NCBI GenBank assembly: GCA_026184415.1
Contig: CM047949.1
Coordinates: 171,501-235,500, forward strand
Direction of reading: 5' to 3'
Origin: Trichothecium roseum
Lineage: Eukaryota; Ascomycota; Sordariomycetes; Hypocreales
Length of the DNA stretch: 64,000 nucleotides
Positions 21,770 through 32,023 of the stretch are shown in pieces. A program made the translations under genes and the position numbers. How positions within the stretch are numbered: position 1 is the stretch's first letter; each line of letters opens with the position of its first letter. Under the pieces are notes generated by a model that was not told the origin of the DNA, searched no databases, and saw only the letters and a program-made list of their open reading frames with translations.

Positions 21770-23297
21770 CCCTCAGTTTCAACTTGCGCCTAGACCCATC
21801 CTGCCATTAAAAGCCGGTTTTCGTACATTCGTTGACATTTTATCGTTCTTTGAGTTCGCGATTGGAGCACAACATTCCAGTCCATGAATGGTTCATCAGC
21901 TATGCCTGGGCTCAAGACGGTGCTGGCCCTTTCTGTCGACCAACGCACCAACGCATGTCCACTAGTTGGGCCCAATCATTCCTCTTTTCTCTTTTCTCTT
22001 TTCTCCTCCATCCTTGTCCCTTCTCCTTCCAATCTATTGGTATACTCAAATTGGACACACGTCAATTCCAAGGTATTCGGCACCCGTGTTGAGGGCGATA
22101 GCGCGAGAATAAGTTTGGGCATTCATCATGGCGATCGTAGGTGCGGTGACTTCGGTGAGAGCTTCGCGTGGATTTTGGGTTACCATCGTGGCCTGCGGGG
22201 CTATTATTAATAGTGTTTGTCCGCGTTTCTTCATCTCGGGCCACATGTGGCCTTGAAGAGTCGCCACCCCGGGCTCCGACTTTGACGCCATGATGAGCTG
22301 ATGAGGTTCGGGGCTGAATTGGCAGTACTAACTAAGCATTAGCATTGGTAGCATCACTTTTCTCTTGGCGATATTCAGGTCTTGAGTTAAGATGTTAACT
22401 GCACCTACCAGGGTAGTTCGTGTGCATGGTTTGCCTCGCGAGATGGGAGACGTTGCCAGCCCTACCTGGGCGAAATTACGCGGGTCATGTCTGTGCATGA
22501 GGAACCGTTTCTCATTTCCAACAGGGAAATAATGGTTGTCCGCAATTGAGACGTTTATATCATTACGGTATTTCAATTACTTAAATACCACCGATGCTTA
22601 CGACTTACCTTATGTAAACAATATCCAGCGTTCCTTCTCTAAAGTTGTAGACTTTTCGTTCCTTCCATACTCGCTGAACGGTTGGCTTGGGCAAGATCTA
22701 TCTGAAAGCAACTTTCCCAAAAAGAAAATCATTGATTTTTACCCCAACGTCGGCATTCTCAGTTTTGCCAACTTGTTATATTCCTTGTCTATCATTATGA
22801 CTGCTTTGTCATATCGTCGCATGACAAACCCGAAAGTCACGGACAACCATACTACCAAAGATTATCCCTGATCGTCCCTCCGATCCCGGACGACGATGGG
22901 CGGCCCGCGAGCAACGGCTACGGCCGGCCGATCCCAACCGCCCCGGAAGGCGGCCGACCGCACGCAGAAGCGGGAAAAAAGGCACAATAGCGGGGAGAGG
23001 GGAGTAGGCAAAAGTGGGTGTTTAGGGGTGTGTATTAGTCGTAGCGGCCATGATGGGTTGCGATTGATTTCTAATAATGCTTTCTTGACGCCCTTTGATT
23101 GACTGCGTCGTTTCCTCACATAGGTGCCTAGGCATATTGGGTCTGGTATTGCTAGTAGTTTTCTACCACACAAAAATCGAAAATTGTTGCTTGCCCCTCC
23201 TCGCCCACATCAGAAGTTACCCCTTCTTCATGCCTATCTGGCAAGCACAGAAAACACCCTCCCCCACTGTACTCCGTATGGTATAATTTGATTACCA
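21770..23297. other. 1.5-kb region without a supported gene
   Basis: An 81-codon frame on the minus strand (22046-22291, starting MASKSEPGVATLQGHMWPEM) is the only one with a coding look. It has no recognised family and no convincing splice partner, so I leave it unannotated. The AT-rich part at 22300-22860 has stops in all frames. A TACTCCGTA motif lies at 23270-23278, 20 bp before the next start codon. Confidence 0.5.
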
Positions 23298-24626
23298 ATG
23301 GCGTCTCGTCGCAGTCTCCTCAGATTAACCACTACCACCACCGCCGCCGCCCCTCTTAAGCACCCCATACCACTCACCCTACGAACTATCTCCATCACGC
23401 CCAGGCTCATCCCCCACCATTCCGCACAACAACAGCACAACAACAGTAACAGACTTTCCACTCCGCGCAGACTCTTTTCATCTTCTGCCGCAACCATGGC
23501 CCCCGTCCCCAGCTCCATGCGCACCGTGCAGATCAACAAGAACGGCGGCGTCGAGGTCCTCGAGCACAACACCGTGCCCGTGCCGACGCCCGCCGCCAAC
23601 GAGGTCCTCGTCCGGAACCGCTTCTCGGGCATAAACTTCATCGACACGTACTTCCGCACCGGCCTCTACCCCGCCCCCGCCTTCCCCCTCACCCTCGGCC
23701 GCGAGGGCGCCGGCGAGGTCGTCTCCGTCGGCGGCTCCGTGCCCGCGGACCTCGCCCCCGCCCTCGGCGCCAACGTCGTCTACATGCACACGGCCGCCTA
23801 CGGGGAGTACGTCGCCGTCCCCGCTGACAAGGTCGTCCCCGTCCCCGAAGGCGTCTCCCTCGAGCACGCTGCCGCCGTCTTCCTCCAGGGCCTCACGGCC
23901 TGGACCTTTGTCCGCGAGGCTGCCGACGTGAAAGCCGGCCAGTGGACCCTCGTGCACGCCGCTGCCGGCGGCGTCGGCCTCCTCCTGTGCCAGATGCTGC
24001 GCTCCGTGGGCGCCAAGGTCATCGGCACCGCCTCCACCGCCGAGAAGCTCGACCTCGCCCGTGCCAACGGCGCCGAGTGGACCATCAACTCCAACGACGA
24101 CGTCGTCGCCAAGGTCAAGGAGATCACCGGCGGCCACGGTATCGACGCCATCTTTGACGGCGTCGGCAAGGTCACCTTTGAGCCCGACATGGAAATGGTC
24201 GCCCTCAAGGGCCAGATCATCTCCTTTGGCAATGCCGTGAGTTTCCTGTCCCCTTCCCCATCTTTGCCCTTTTTTCTCCCAACACCTCAACCTTCCCTCC
24301 CAACCCCCATTCCTCAAACCCAAACCGACGACCCCTTGACTCTTTTGATGAGATACTGACATTAATTACAAAAGTCCGGCGCTGTTGATCCCGTCAACAT
24401 CCTCCGCCTCGGCGCCAAAAACGTCAGGCTCATGAGGCCCCAGGTCTACGGCTACATCACCCAGCGCCACGAGCTGGAAAAGTACGCCGGCGAGCTCTTC
24501 GACATGGTCAAGTCGGGTAAGCTCAACGTGGCCATTCACAAGGTCTACCCGCTCGCCGACGTCGCGCAGGCGCATAATGACATTGAGAGCCGCAAGACTA
24601 CGGGCAAGCTACTACTGCAGATTTGA
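23298..24626 (+). CDS. NADPH:quinone oxidoreductase (zeta-crystallin type), probable mitochondrial form
   Basis: Two exons: 23298-24236 and 24375-24626 (intron GTGAGT...AAAAG, phase 0), 396 aa. It is a medium-chain reductase: N-terminal GroES-like part (FSGINFIDTYFRTGLYPAPAFPLTLGREGAGEV), nucleotide-binding HAAAGGVGLLLCQMLRSVGAKVIGTAST, then the HGIDAIFDGVGK and ISFGNASGAVDP segments. No structural zinc Cys cluster, as expected for the quinone-reductase branch. The first 66 residues are basic, Ser/Thr-rich and acid-free (MASRRSLLRLTTTTTAAAP...RRLFSSSAAT), resembling a mitochondrial targeting peptide. Met67 (23496) would start a cytosolic form of normal family length. It reduces quinones with NADPH, one electron at a time in characterised members. 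Confidence 0.93.
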
Positions 24627-24811
24627 AGAGAAAATAAAGTTAAAACAAAGCATGTCAATAGTGTAATGAATAGAACCATTGTTTTTAGCCTGGTTGATTT
24701 TTTTTTTTTGTATTCGTATGAAAATGTGGTTAGATGCTGGCATTTATGCTAGTAATAGGAAGCCAAACTATTCATTCTCCTTTTTCTTTTTGGTCCCGCT
24801 CATGTGATCAT

Positions 24812-26102
24812 TTAAGCCTGAGGGGTCTTGATGGCGGCCAGAAGCTCCGGCGGGGGCTCCTGGCGGTAACCCTTGGGGTTGTTGCTGACCCACCTCCACA
24901 AGTCCTCGCAAGCCTTCTCCATGGGCATCTCCGTCTTCCACTTGAGCTCCTCGTTAGCGAGGCTGGGGTTGGCAGTGAGGTCGAGGACGTCGCCCTGGCG
25001 GCGGGGGTGAACCTCGTAGGCCAGGTCGCGGCCGACGACCTTGCTGAAGGCCTTGACCATCTCAAACACTGTGCTGCCGCGGCCAGAGCCAAGGTTCCAG
25101 GCCTTGACACCGGGCTTGTTCTCACGGAGGTAGTTGAGGGCGACGAGATGGCCCTTGGCCAGGTCGACGACGTGAATGTAGTCACGGATGGCGGTGCCAT
25201 CGCGGGAGTCGTAGTCGTCGCCGAAAACGAGCAGCTTGTCGCGGTCGCCGGTGGCGACCTTGCCGAGGAGGGGCAGCAAGTTGTAGGGAACGCCCTGGGG
25301 GTCCTCGCCCATGATGCCGCTCGGGTGAGCGCCGCAGGGGTTGAAGTAACGCAGCAGGGCGCCGTTCCAGTGCTCGTAGGGCTCGCCGGCCTTCTGGAGC
25401 TTGGTGCGCTGGGCGTTGATCTGGTCGACGATGACGTCCTCGATGATGGTCTTGGTGCGTCCGTAGGTGTTGGTGGGACCCTTGGGGCAGGTCTCGGGGA
25501 TGGGAATCATGTTGGGGAAGCGGGTGGCGTCGCCGTAGACGGTGGCCGAGGAGGAGAAGACGATGTTGGACACGTTGTGGCGCTCCATGCTCCTCATGAG
25601 GGCCAGGCTGCCGCCGACGTTGACGCGGTAGTACTCGAGAGGGATCTCGCCCGACTCGCCGACGGCCTTGAGGGCGGCGAAGTGGATGACCGAGTCGATG
25701 GTCGGGTGCTTGGAGAAGACCTCATCGAGGGAGGACTCGTTGGTGATGTCCACTTCATAGAAGTCGGGGCGGCGACCGCTGAGGAGCTCGATGCGGTCGA
25801 GGGCGACCTTGGACGAGTTGTAGAGGCTGTCTACGATGACGACATCGTAGCCGTGCTCGAGCAGGGCGAGCGTGGTGAAGGAGCCGATGTATCCGGTACC
25901 ACTAGAAGTACGTTAGATAAATAAATCATTTATAATATCCATTGTATGATGTGCATCGTGATCGAGTCGGTGCTTGTCAGGTTATGCTGGCGGCTTGGCT
26001 GCGGGGGAATATCGATGGAGGGGGAGGGGCAAGCCGGGGGGGTTAATTGAGATGTTTAAAGAGAAGCACTCACCCGGTGACGAGAACAGTTCCGACGGCC
26101 AT
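24812..26102 (-). CDS. UDP-glucose 4-epimerase (Leloir pathway)
   Basis: Two exons: 26074-26102 (29 nt, MAVGTVLVTG) and 24812-25901, 372 aa. The intron lies inside the Rossmann fingerprint, which rejoins as VTGGTGYIGS. SDR-extended features: SSSATVYGD, the catalytic TYGRTK (YxxxK) pair, RYFNPCGAHPSGIMGEDP (substrate binding), the YDSRDGTAIRDYIHVVDLAKGH block and the GSGRGSTVFEMVKAF segment. It interconverts UDP-glucose and UDP-galactose in the cytosol for galactose use and for galactosylated wall glycans. The mutarotase domain of yeast Gal10 is absent, as in filamentous fungi. It converges on the quinone-reductase gene, leaving only 185 bp between stops. Confidence 0.96.
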
Positions 26103-28482
26103 GTTGTTCAATTTATCAATTACCGCTTTGTTGTTAAATGTGAGGGTATCTTGTGTATGTGGAAAAGGGGAAAAAAGGAGAAAACAAACTTCCAAGGTTC
26201 CGGTCGCTTGCTGTTGGCTCGAGTGGAGGGAGGGCAAGGTAGTGGTAGCTGGAAGCAATGGATGGATGGACAGGTTGTGTTATGGGAGTTCGGGAAAGCT
26301 GCGCAACGTTTTGGCGGGGGCCTCCGAACAAGGACGAAAAAAGCGACGAAACGGACTGAACTGTGTAGGAAGATTTGAGCATTGATCGACGGCTTGTGAA
26401 CCTGAAGGAGGGGGGCGGCGGCGGAGGCATCCACAGGCACTGGGCTACCACTTGGGCAGTAGTAGTACTCCGTAGGTAGCCTGGGGGGTACTATAGGAGC
26501 TCCTCCAGCTAATAGCAGTTGGCTCGTTGTTGGTGCAAATCACACTCTAGAAGATGGCTCCGTCGTCGTTGGATCATCACGCCCCAGCCAGACCGCCTCG
26601 TTGGGAGATAAGGGCATCCATTCCTAGGGAGGTGGGTTTACTTGTTGACGACACCGTTTGTAATTTCTCCTTTTGGATTGCTTATGCTTTTTTTTGCCGT
26701 TGTTGCGCATACCAATAATCTAGAGGTGCAGAACCCGTGGACGTTAGGGGGTGTTATACTCGCCAAACAGCAGCACCACTGTACTTGAGCCAGAGGATAC
26801 GGCGGACAACCCAACAGACACAAAAAAAATCGACACTCTTTTGGTGCGAGTTCCATCTACGAAAATGGTCGATTTGTTCTGTTTACCACTACAGGATACC
26901 CCACCCCAGTACGCAGTACTACCTAGTAGTAGGGGGGGGGGGGGGGGGGTATCTAAGGTGAGGCCGGTGTCTACGAGCTACTCTGATTTTCATCGGGAGT
27001 TTGGGACCTGCATAGATTCTGCTCCTTCTGCTCCGTAACCACACGCTCGTATCCAGATTATTGGCTTAGCTAGACACATCCATCACTTCAAACTTTCAAT
27101 GGTCTGCAGTTCAATTGACACGTAAATGCATCCATCACATCATCTACAAACCGGCCCTGTGAGTCAACTCATCTGTTCTCAATCGATACCCAACGCCGCC
27201 AACGTCTTCAGGTCCCGAGGCGAAAAGATGGATTCCATTTTCAACCTGCACAACTGCTTGTTGGACCTGCGCCTTGCATCTGAATTTTGAAGATGGGCCG
27301 ATCAATTACCCCATTTGCCCAAGGGGAGTTTAGTCGGATCACGTGTTTCTGCCAGCGCATCTCACTTCCAAGAGGCGCCAGCGAGTGCGGCTAGGTCAGG
27401 TCGGGTTCCATTCTAGATGGCACTTGGCGGGAGCGGACTTGGGGGGACCTTCAGGTACCTTGCGCATCCGCAGACGCACCCACGATTTCTGCAGCTGGCA
27501 GCTGGTAGAGTGGTCTGTCACTGGTCTTCCACTGGTCTGCCACTGGGTCGCTGGCTGTTAGTGGCCTTTCGCTAGGCCGTCACTGGGCCACTCTGGATGG
27601 GCCCTTTACCGCTTCGGGCCCCCAGCCACCAATTATCTTTAAACAACAAAGAATCATCTTGACTCCTTTGGGCGGCAGAAAGACAACAGTTCAATTCGAA
27701 GGAGGAAAGAGAGGGAGAAGGAGAATGTGAGCGAGTGATGAGTGAAAGAGGGAGAGAGAGAAAAAAAACTCCATCGACCCTTATTACTTCATTCATTGCT
27801 ACCAGTTAGGCCGGGCCTTTCAAAAGCATATGCGCACATACCCTCCTAGTTTTTGCCCTCTTAACTTTTTTTCTTCTTTTCTTCTTTTAATCCATCACTC
27901 TTCCCGCTTCCCGCTTTGAGAAGTGACCTGCCAACGGTACCAATCCCCCCACCGCTATAAGCTCATTCTACGGAGTACTAGGTAGCGTCAAAGGTTGCTA
28001 CTGAGCTCAAGCCACCACCGCCACTCGCCATGTTCTTTGTTGTCCGTTGCTCTCCCGCGTACGAACTATAGGCTGTTGGCGGCTCATATTAGCTACAAAC
28101 CTTCAGTGCTCTCTACTATTGCTACTTCCGAATATTAGAGTGAGCTCTTCATTCAAAAAGACGTTCAACCGGGTGGGCGCACGGTGTTTTGGACTCATTC
28201 GGAGTCTCTGGTGATTGCGTCGCCTTTGTCCTGGGCAAAATCTTCTTGTTCAACCTTTACACAACTCAGCGGTTGTCTTCTTTTTTATTTTCGTTCTTTT
28301 TTTTCTTGCATCACATCCTTCGTGGTGTCATATTTTTCGCATCACCGCTAGTTTGAAAGATCAGCACGCTTTCTCGCGACACCTTCTTCTCATCACCTCA
28401 TCAAATCTAAACGGGAGCAAACATTCACAGTGGCATATTATTTTTTTTCATCAAAAATTTCTCAAATAAGAATTAATTCAAT
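26103..28482. other. 2.4-kb divergent intergenic region
   Basis: No gene supported. It includes the promoter of the epimerase, a G18 tract (26932-26949), TACTCCGTA-type motifs at 26466 and 27969, an imperfect CACTGG-rich stretch (about 27510-27590), and pyrimidine-rich tracts leading to the SUN-gene start. Confidence 0.6.
26932..26949. repeat. Poly-G tract (18 G)
   Basis: Uninterrupted G18 in the intergenic spacer, the opposite-strand counterpart in kind to the C-runs at 4415 and 47205. Confidence 0.8.
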
Positions 28483-31455
28483 ATGCCTCCTGCCGCAGCC
28501 AGGCAGAGCCCTCGGGTTGTAAATGGCAGAAACCGCGAAGGGTCAGCAGGCCCGGGTTTGCTGAAACCACGGTTACCACAGTTGGCGGGCACCCCCAGCG
28601 CGCGACGACAGTACACATATGGCGCTCCCATGGAACCCCCGCCGTCGCGTGGTACTCAGAGGCTATCCGGAGCTGTTGATCTCAGCAACGCCGTCGGAAA
28701 CGTTTTGAATGAGCAGCGCAGGGCCGAATCAGCTGAGCTTGACCAGCGCAGGTCAACGCGCCAACGGTCTCGCGCTTTGCAAGAGGAGGAAGATGAGCTT
28801 GTCGGTCAAGGATACCAGGATGATTCCTCGAAACAGCAGCAGCAGCAGCAGCAGCAACAGAACCAAGAGCCTCGGAATCTGGCTTCGTTTATCGACACGG
28901 GCGTCTCGGAGGCTAATAGCTTCGGGACAGCTAGCTCCGTGTTTGGCGATGCGACGATAGAGGAATCGCCTGCTCCTCCTGTGCGCCCTCCAGCCAAGTC
29001 GGCGCCAAAGGTTCAGCCCTCATCGCTTCGGCATGTCACCGAAGCTGAGCACTCTGATTCATCTGATGAGCTCTCAGTTCCATCTAAATCCCGAGCATCA
29101 CCGGCTCGGACTCGTAGAAAAGTGGAAGCGCAGCCTACAACGCGTCGGGTGACACGAAGCTCGAGGCAAAACACGGTAGAGTTGAGTGACGACGACACGA
29201 CACCTCAGCCCGAGCGCATGACGACGCGATCCAAGGCCACATCAGAAACCCGAGTCATCAACGGAGGGTCTTTGCCTTCAAGAACAGGTCGTCAAGCAAG
29301 CCAAGATCGTGACCTTCGTCATTTCAACACCCTCCCCAAGGCCGCAGCTCCGGATGTTAGCACTTTGGTGGAGGAAGACGACGAGGGCGATTTTGGGCCA
29401 CCGTCAGAGTCCTCGAGTGAAAGCGCTGAAGAGGCGTCGCCCCCTTCAGTGGATCACATCGAACATGAGACGGTTACAGCCCAAGCCGACGAACAAGCAC
29501 GCAGAGGAAGCACGGTACTCACGTGGATGGGCAAACCAGCCAAGCTCATAAGCGGCCTCACACCCAATAGCATAAGGTTTCGAGGCTTACCAACGCCTGA
29601 GACTCAACAAGAGCCTTCTGAGGACGGTAGCGAATCAAGCGATGACCACCCGCCTCCACAAACTCGTCAAGATGAGCCTTCTTCATTGCGTATTCTGCAT
29701 CCCACGGTCTGGTTTGAGGTCATAACCAACTTGTTCGATGCTGGCATGGAACGCTTGCTATCCGGGTATAACAGCTTCACCGTCGCTGCTCGCAAGGTAG
29801 ACTGGCAGAATGGGCTCAAGACTTTCTCTCTCATGTTTCTCTGCATCGCTGTTTTGCTGGCTCCTCTTCTGGCTCCCTGGGGTAGTGTCTCTGAGTGGAG
29901 CAGCAATTGGAGCGCTTCCCGCTCCTCCGTCTGGGATGCTCCTCATAGAGTCGGGGGCTTCTTCCGTGGGATTCCGTTACCTTCATTCAGCTGGGGCTCT
30001 GGCAGGAATGACCTATGGAAAATTGACCTCGAGAACATCGACGACCTCCCCAAAACGCTCGAAACCATCACCGCGCATCTTCAGGAACAGTCTGCCTCGG
30101 GCAAGCTCCAGAAAGAATCGCTCGAGAAACTGGAGAGCCTGCTCCCCAAAGTTATACACATGGAACTCAAGGATGGCAAGCCGGTCGTGTCTCAGGACTT
30201 TTGGTTTGCTTTGAGGGACGCCATTATCAAGGATAGTGTGATGATGACTCTCAAGGAAGATGACTACTCGCAACTCGGATCGGATCAGCAGCTAAGGGCC
30301 ATTGCCAACGGGCTAACATCGGACTCTGCCTTTTCAACGCACATCGGTGATATCGCACACGCCCTTGCCGACGCTTCTACCGACCGTCTCGAGGCGAAGC
30401 AGAAGAACCAGCTGGATCAGTGGAGCCGTGCCAACCAGTTCAAGATTCAAGACCTGCAAGACCGCGTAGAGGAGCTCGCTCGCCGAGGTATCAAGTCACC
30501 CACCGATAAGGACGAGAAGGCCACCCTAGTTAGCCGAGACGAGTTCATGCGCCACATCAAGACCGAGTTCAGCACCAACCGCGCCCAGATCAACGCCGAG
30601 ATGGACGAGATCCGCCGCGAGGGCCAGGCCCAGGTTAAGAACCTGCTCAGCAGGATCGACTCCATCAACCAGCAGAAGCCCAACACGCTCACCAAGAACG
30701 ACGTGGCGGCCATCATTAAGGAGATAGTCCCCCGTCTAGTCGGCGACATGAAGCTCGAGGCGCTCGCGCAGGGCAAGATCTACGCCAACTGGGAGTCGGA
30801 GCTCGACAACCACATCAACTGGTTCAACCCCATGTACGCCGTGACCAACCCCAAGCTCTCGTCCAGCACGTGGGACCCCTACAAGCGGGGCGTGAAGAAG
30901 TCCTACACCCCGGGCCTCAAGGGCACCATGCCCCCGGACATTGCCCTGCACCCCTGGGAGCACGACGGCGAGTGCTGGTGCGCCGCGCGCCAGCTCAACC
31001 GCCGCAAGAACCCGCACGGCGCGCACCTGGCCGTGATGCTGGCCGAGCCCGTGGTCCCGACGCACCTGGTCCTGGAGCACATCCTCCCCGGCGCCACGAC
31101 GGACCCCGGCTCCCGGCCGCGGCTGGTCGAGGTGTACGCCGAGATCGCCGACGACGACGTGCGCCAGAACGTGCGCTACTTCTCGCACAAGTTCTTCCCC
31201 GCGGCCGACGAGCGCTCGTCGTGGGACGCGGAGCGCGTCGACCTGCCCGACGCGTACGTCAAGATCGGCGAGACGACGTACGAGGGCGCCGAGCACCACG
31301 GCGGCGTGCACATCTACCGCCTCAGCGACGAGCTCGTCGCCCTGCGCGCCGAGACGGACAGCGTCGTCGTCCGCGCCGTGACCAACTACGGCGCCGAGAA
31401 GCACACTTGCTTTTACCGGTTGAGGCTGTTCGGACACAGGCTGGGCAAGGATTGA
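28483..31455 (+). CDS. SUN-domain nuclear envelope protein (Sad1/UNC-84 type)
   Basis: Single exon, 990 aa. The N-terminal nucleoplasmic region (1-440) is Ser/Pro-rich and low complexity, with a poly-Gln run (about residues 117-127) and no fold that I recognise. One membrane span lies at about 446-466 (FSLMFLCIAVLLAPLLAPW). A helical, probably coiled-coil luminal stretch (about 510-740) follows. The C-terminal SUN domain (about 770-990) has the conserved AVTNPKLSSSTWDPYK, CWCAA, HLVLEHI and NYGAEKHTCFYRLRLFGH segments. SUN proteins span the inner nuclear membrane, pair with KASH proteins to bridge to the cytoskeleton, and in fungi anchor the spindle pole body and centromeres. Start ATG at 28483, preceded by a long A/T-rich 5' UTR. 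Confidence 0.93.
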   Translation: MPPAAARQSPRVVNGRNREGSAGPGLLKPRLPQLAGTPSARRQYTYGAPMEPPPSRGTQRLSGAVDLSNAVGNVLNEQRRAESAELDQRRSTRQRSRALQEEEDELVGQGYQDDSSKQQQQQQQQQNQEPRNLASFIDTGVSEANSFGTASSVFGDATIEESPAPPVRPPAKSAPKVQPSSLRHVTEAEHSDSSDELSVPSKSRASPARTRRKVEAQPTTRRVTRSSRQNTVELSDDDTTPQPERMTTRSKATSETRVINGGSLPSRTGRQASQDRDLRHFNTLPKAAAPDVSTLVEEDDEGDFGPPSESSSESAEEASPPSVDHIEHETVTAQADEQARRGSTVLTWMGKPAKLISGLTPNSIRFRGLPTPETQQEPSEDGSESSDDHPPPQTRQDEPSSLRILHPTVWFEVITNLFDAGMERLLSGYNSFTVAARKVDWQNGLKTFSLMFLCIAVLLAPLLAPWGSVSEWSSNWSASRSSVWDAPHRVGGFFRGIPLPSFSWGSGRNDLWKIDLENIDDLPKTLETITAHLQEQSASGKLQKESLEKLESLLPKVIHMELKDGKPVVSQDFWFALRDAIIKDSVMMTLKEDDYSQLGSDQQLRAIANGLTSDSAFSTHIGDIAHALADASTDRLEAKQKNQLDQWSRANQFKIQDLQDRVEELARRGIKSPTDKDEKATLVSRDEFMRHIKTEFSTNRAQINAEMDEIRREGQAQVKNLLSRIDSINQQKPNTLTKNDVAAIIKEIVPRLVGDMKLEALAQGKIYANWESELDNHINWFNPMYAVTNPKLSSSTWDPYKRGVKKSYTPGLKGTMPPDIALHPWEHDGECWCAARQLNRRKNPHGAHLAVMLAEPVVPTHLVLEHILPGATTDPGSRPRLVEVYAEIADDDVRQNVRYFSHKFFPAADERSSWDAERVDLPDAYVKIGETTYEGAEHHGGVHIYRLSDELVALRAETDSVVVRAVTNYGAEKHTCFYRLRLFGHRLGKD

Positions 31456-31514
31456 TTCGACGAGGTGGGATAGGAACTGGGATAAGAACAGGTTGGTTAC
31501 ATCTTGCAGTTTGC

Positions 31515-31549
<35 letters not shown>

Positions 31550-32023
31550 GGTTCTTTTTTTTTCTCGCAAACGATAACAGCAAGCAGAGGGAGATTTCAG
31601 AGGTGGAAAGTTCGGGAAAGGCAAAGCTTATATACATATTTCTTTCAAGGGAGTTACATTTGAATTCACACTCTTGTTTTTTTTTCATCTCGCTGTCCTT
31701 TTGCTATTTGGCTTTTTCTGGGAGGGAGCGGGGTGTTGAGAGGAAGACGGGGGAGAGAGTATGAAAATGAGCCGGAATCTTCTTATTCGGGTAGCAGGCG
31801 AGTCAGTTCTGTTTTTTCTTCGTTGATAATGATGATGATGATTGATACGACATCTAGCATGTACAACTAAACGCTACAGAGCAATCATATGTAGAAAAAT
31901 AAAAGGCTATGTATGTATGTTGTATTTCTCCCCAAGTATATAGGAACCGAACGAAGAAGAAAAGAGAGAAAAAACAGCAGGCAGGAGAAGAGGGATAGAA
32001 GAAACGCAACTCGCTCTCCGCCT
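31456..32023. other. Convergent spacer (SUN gene / DBP4) with (GTA)n repeat
   Basis: Contains a GTA trinucleotide repeat (31516-31549), T-rich tracts and a short GAT repeat near 31831. No gene. Confidence 0.6.
31516..31549. repeat. (GTA)n microsatellite
   Basis: About eleven GTA units in the 3' flank of the SUN-domain gene. Confidence 0.85.

Noticed and set aside
22046..22291. 81-codon minus-strand frame (MASKSEPGVATLQ...)
   Set aside because: Coding look is moderate, but there is no recognised family, no splice partner and no clear promoter context.
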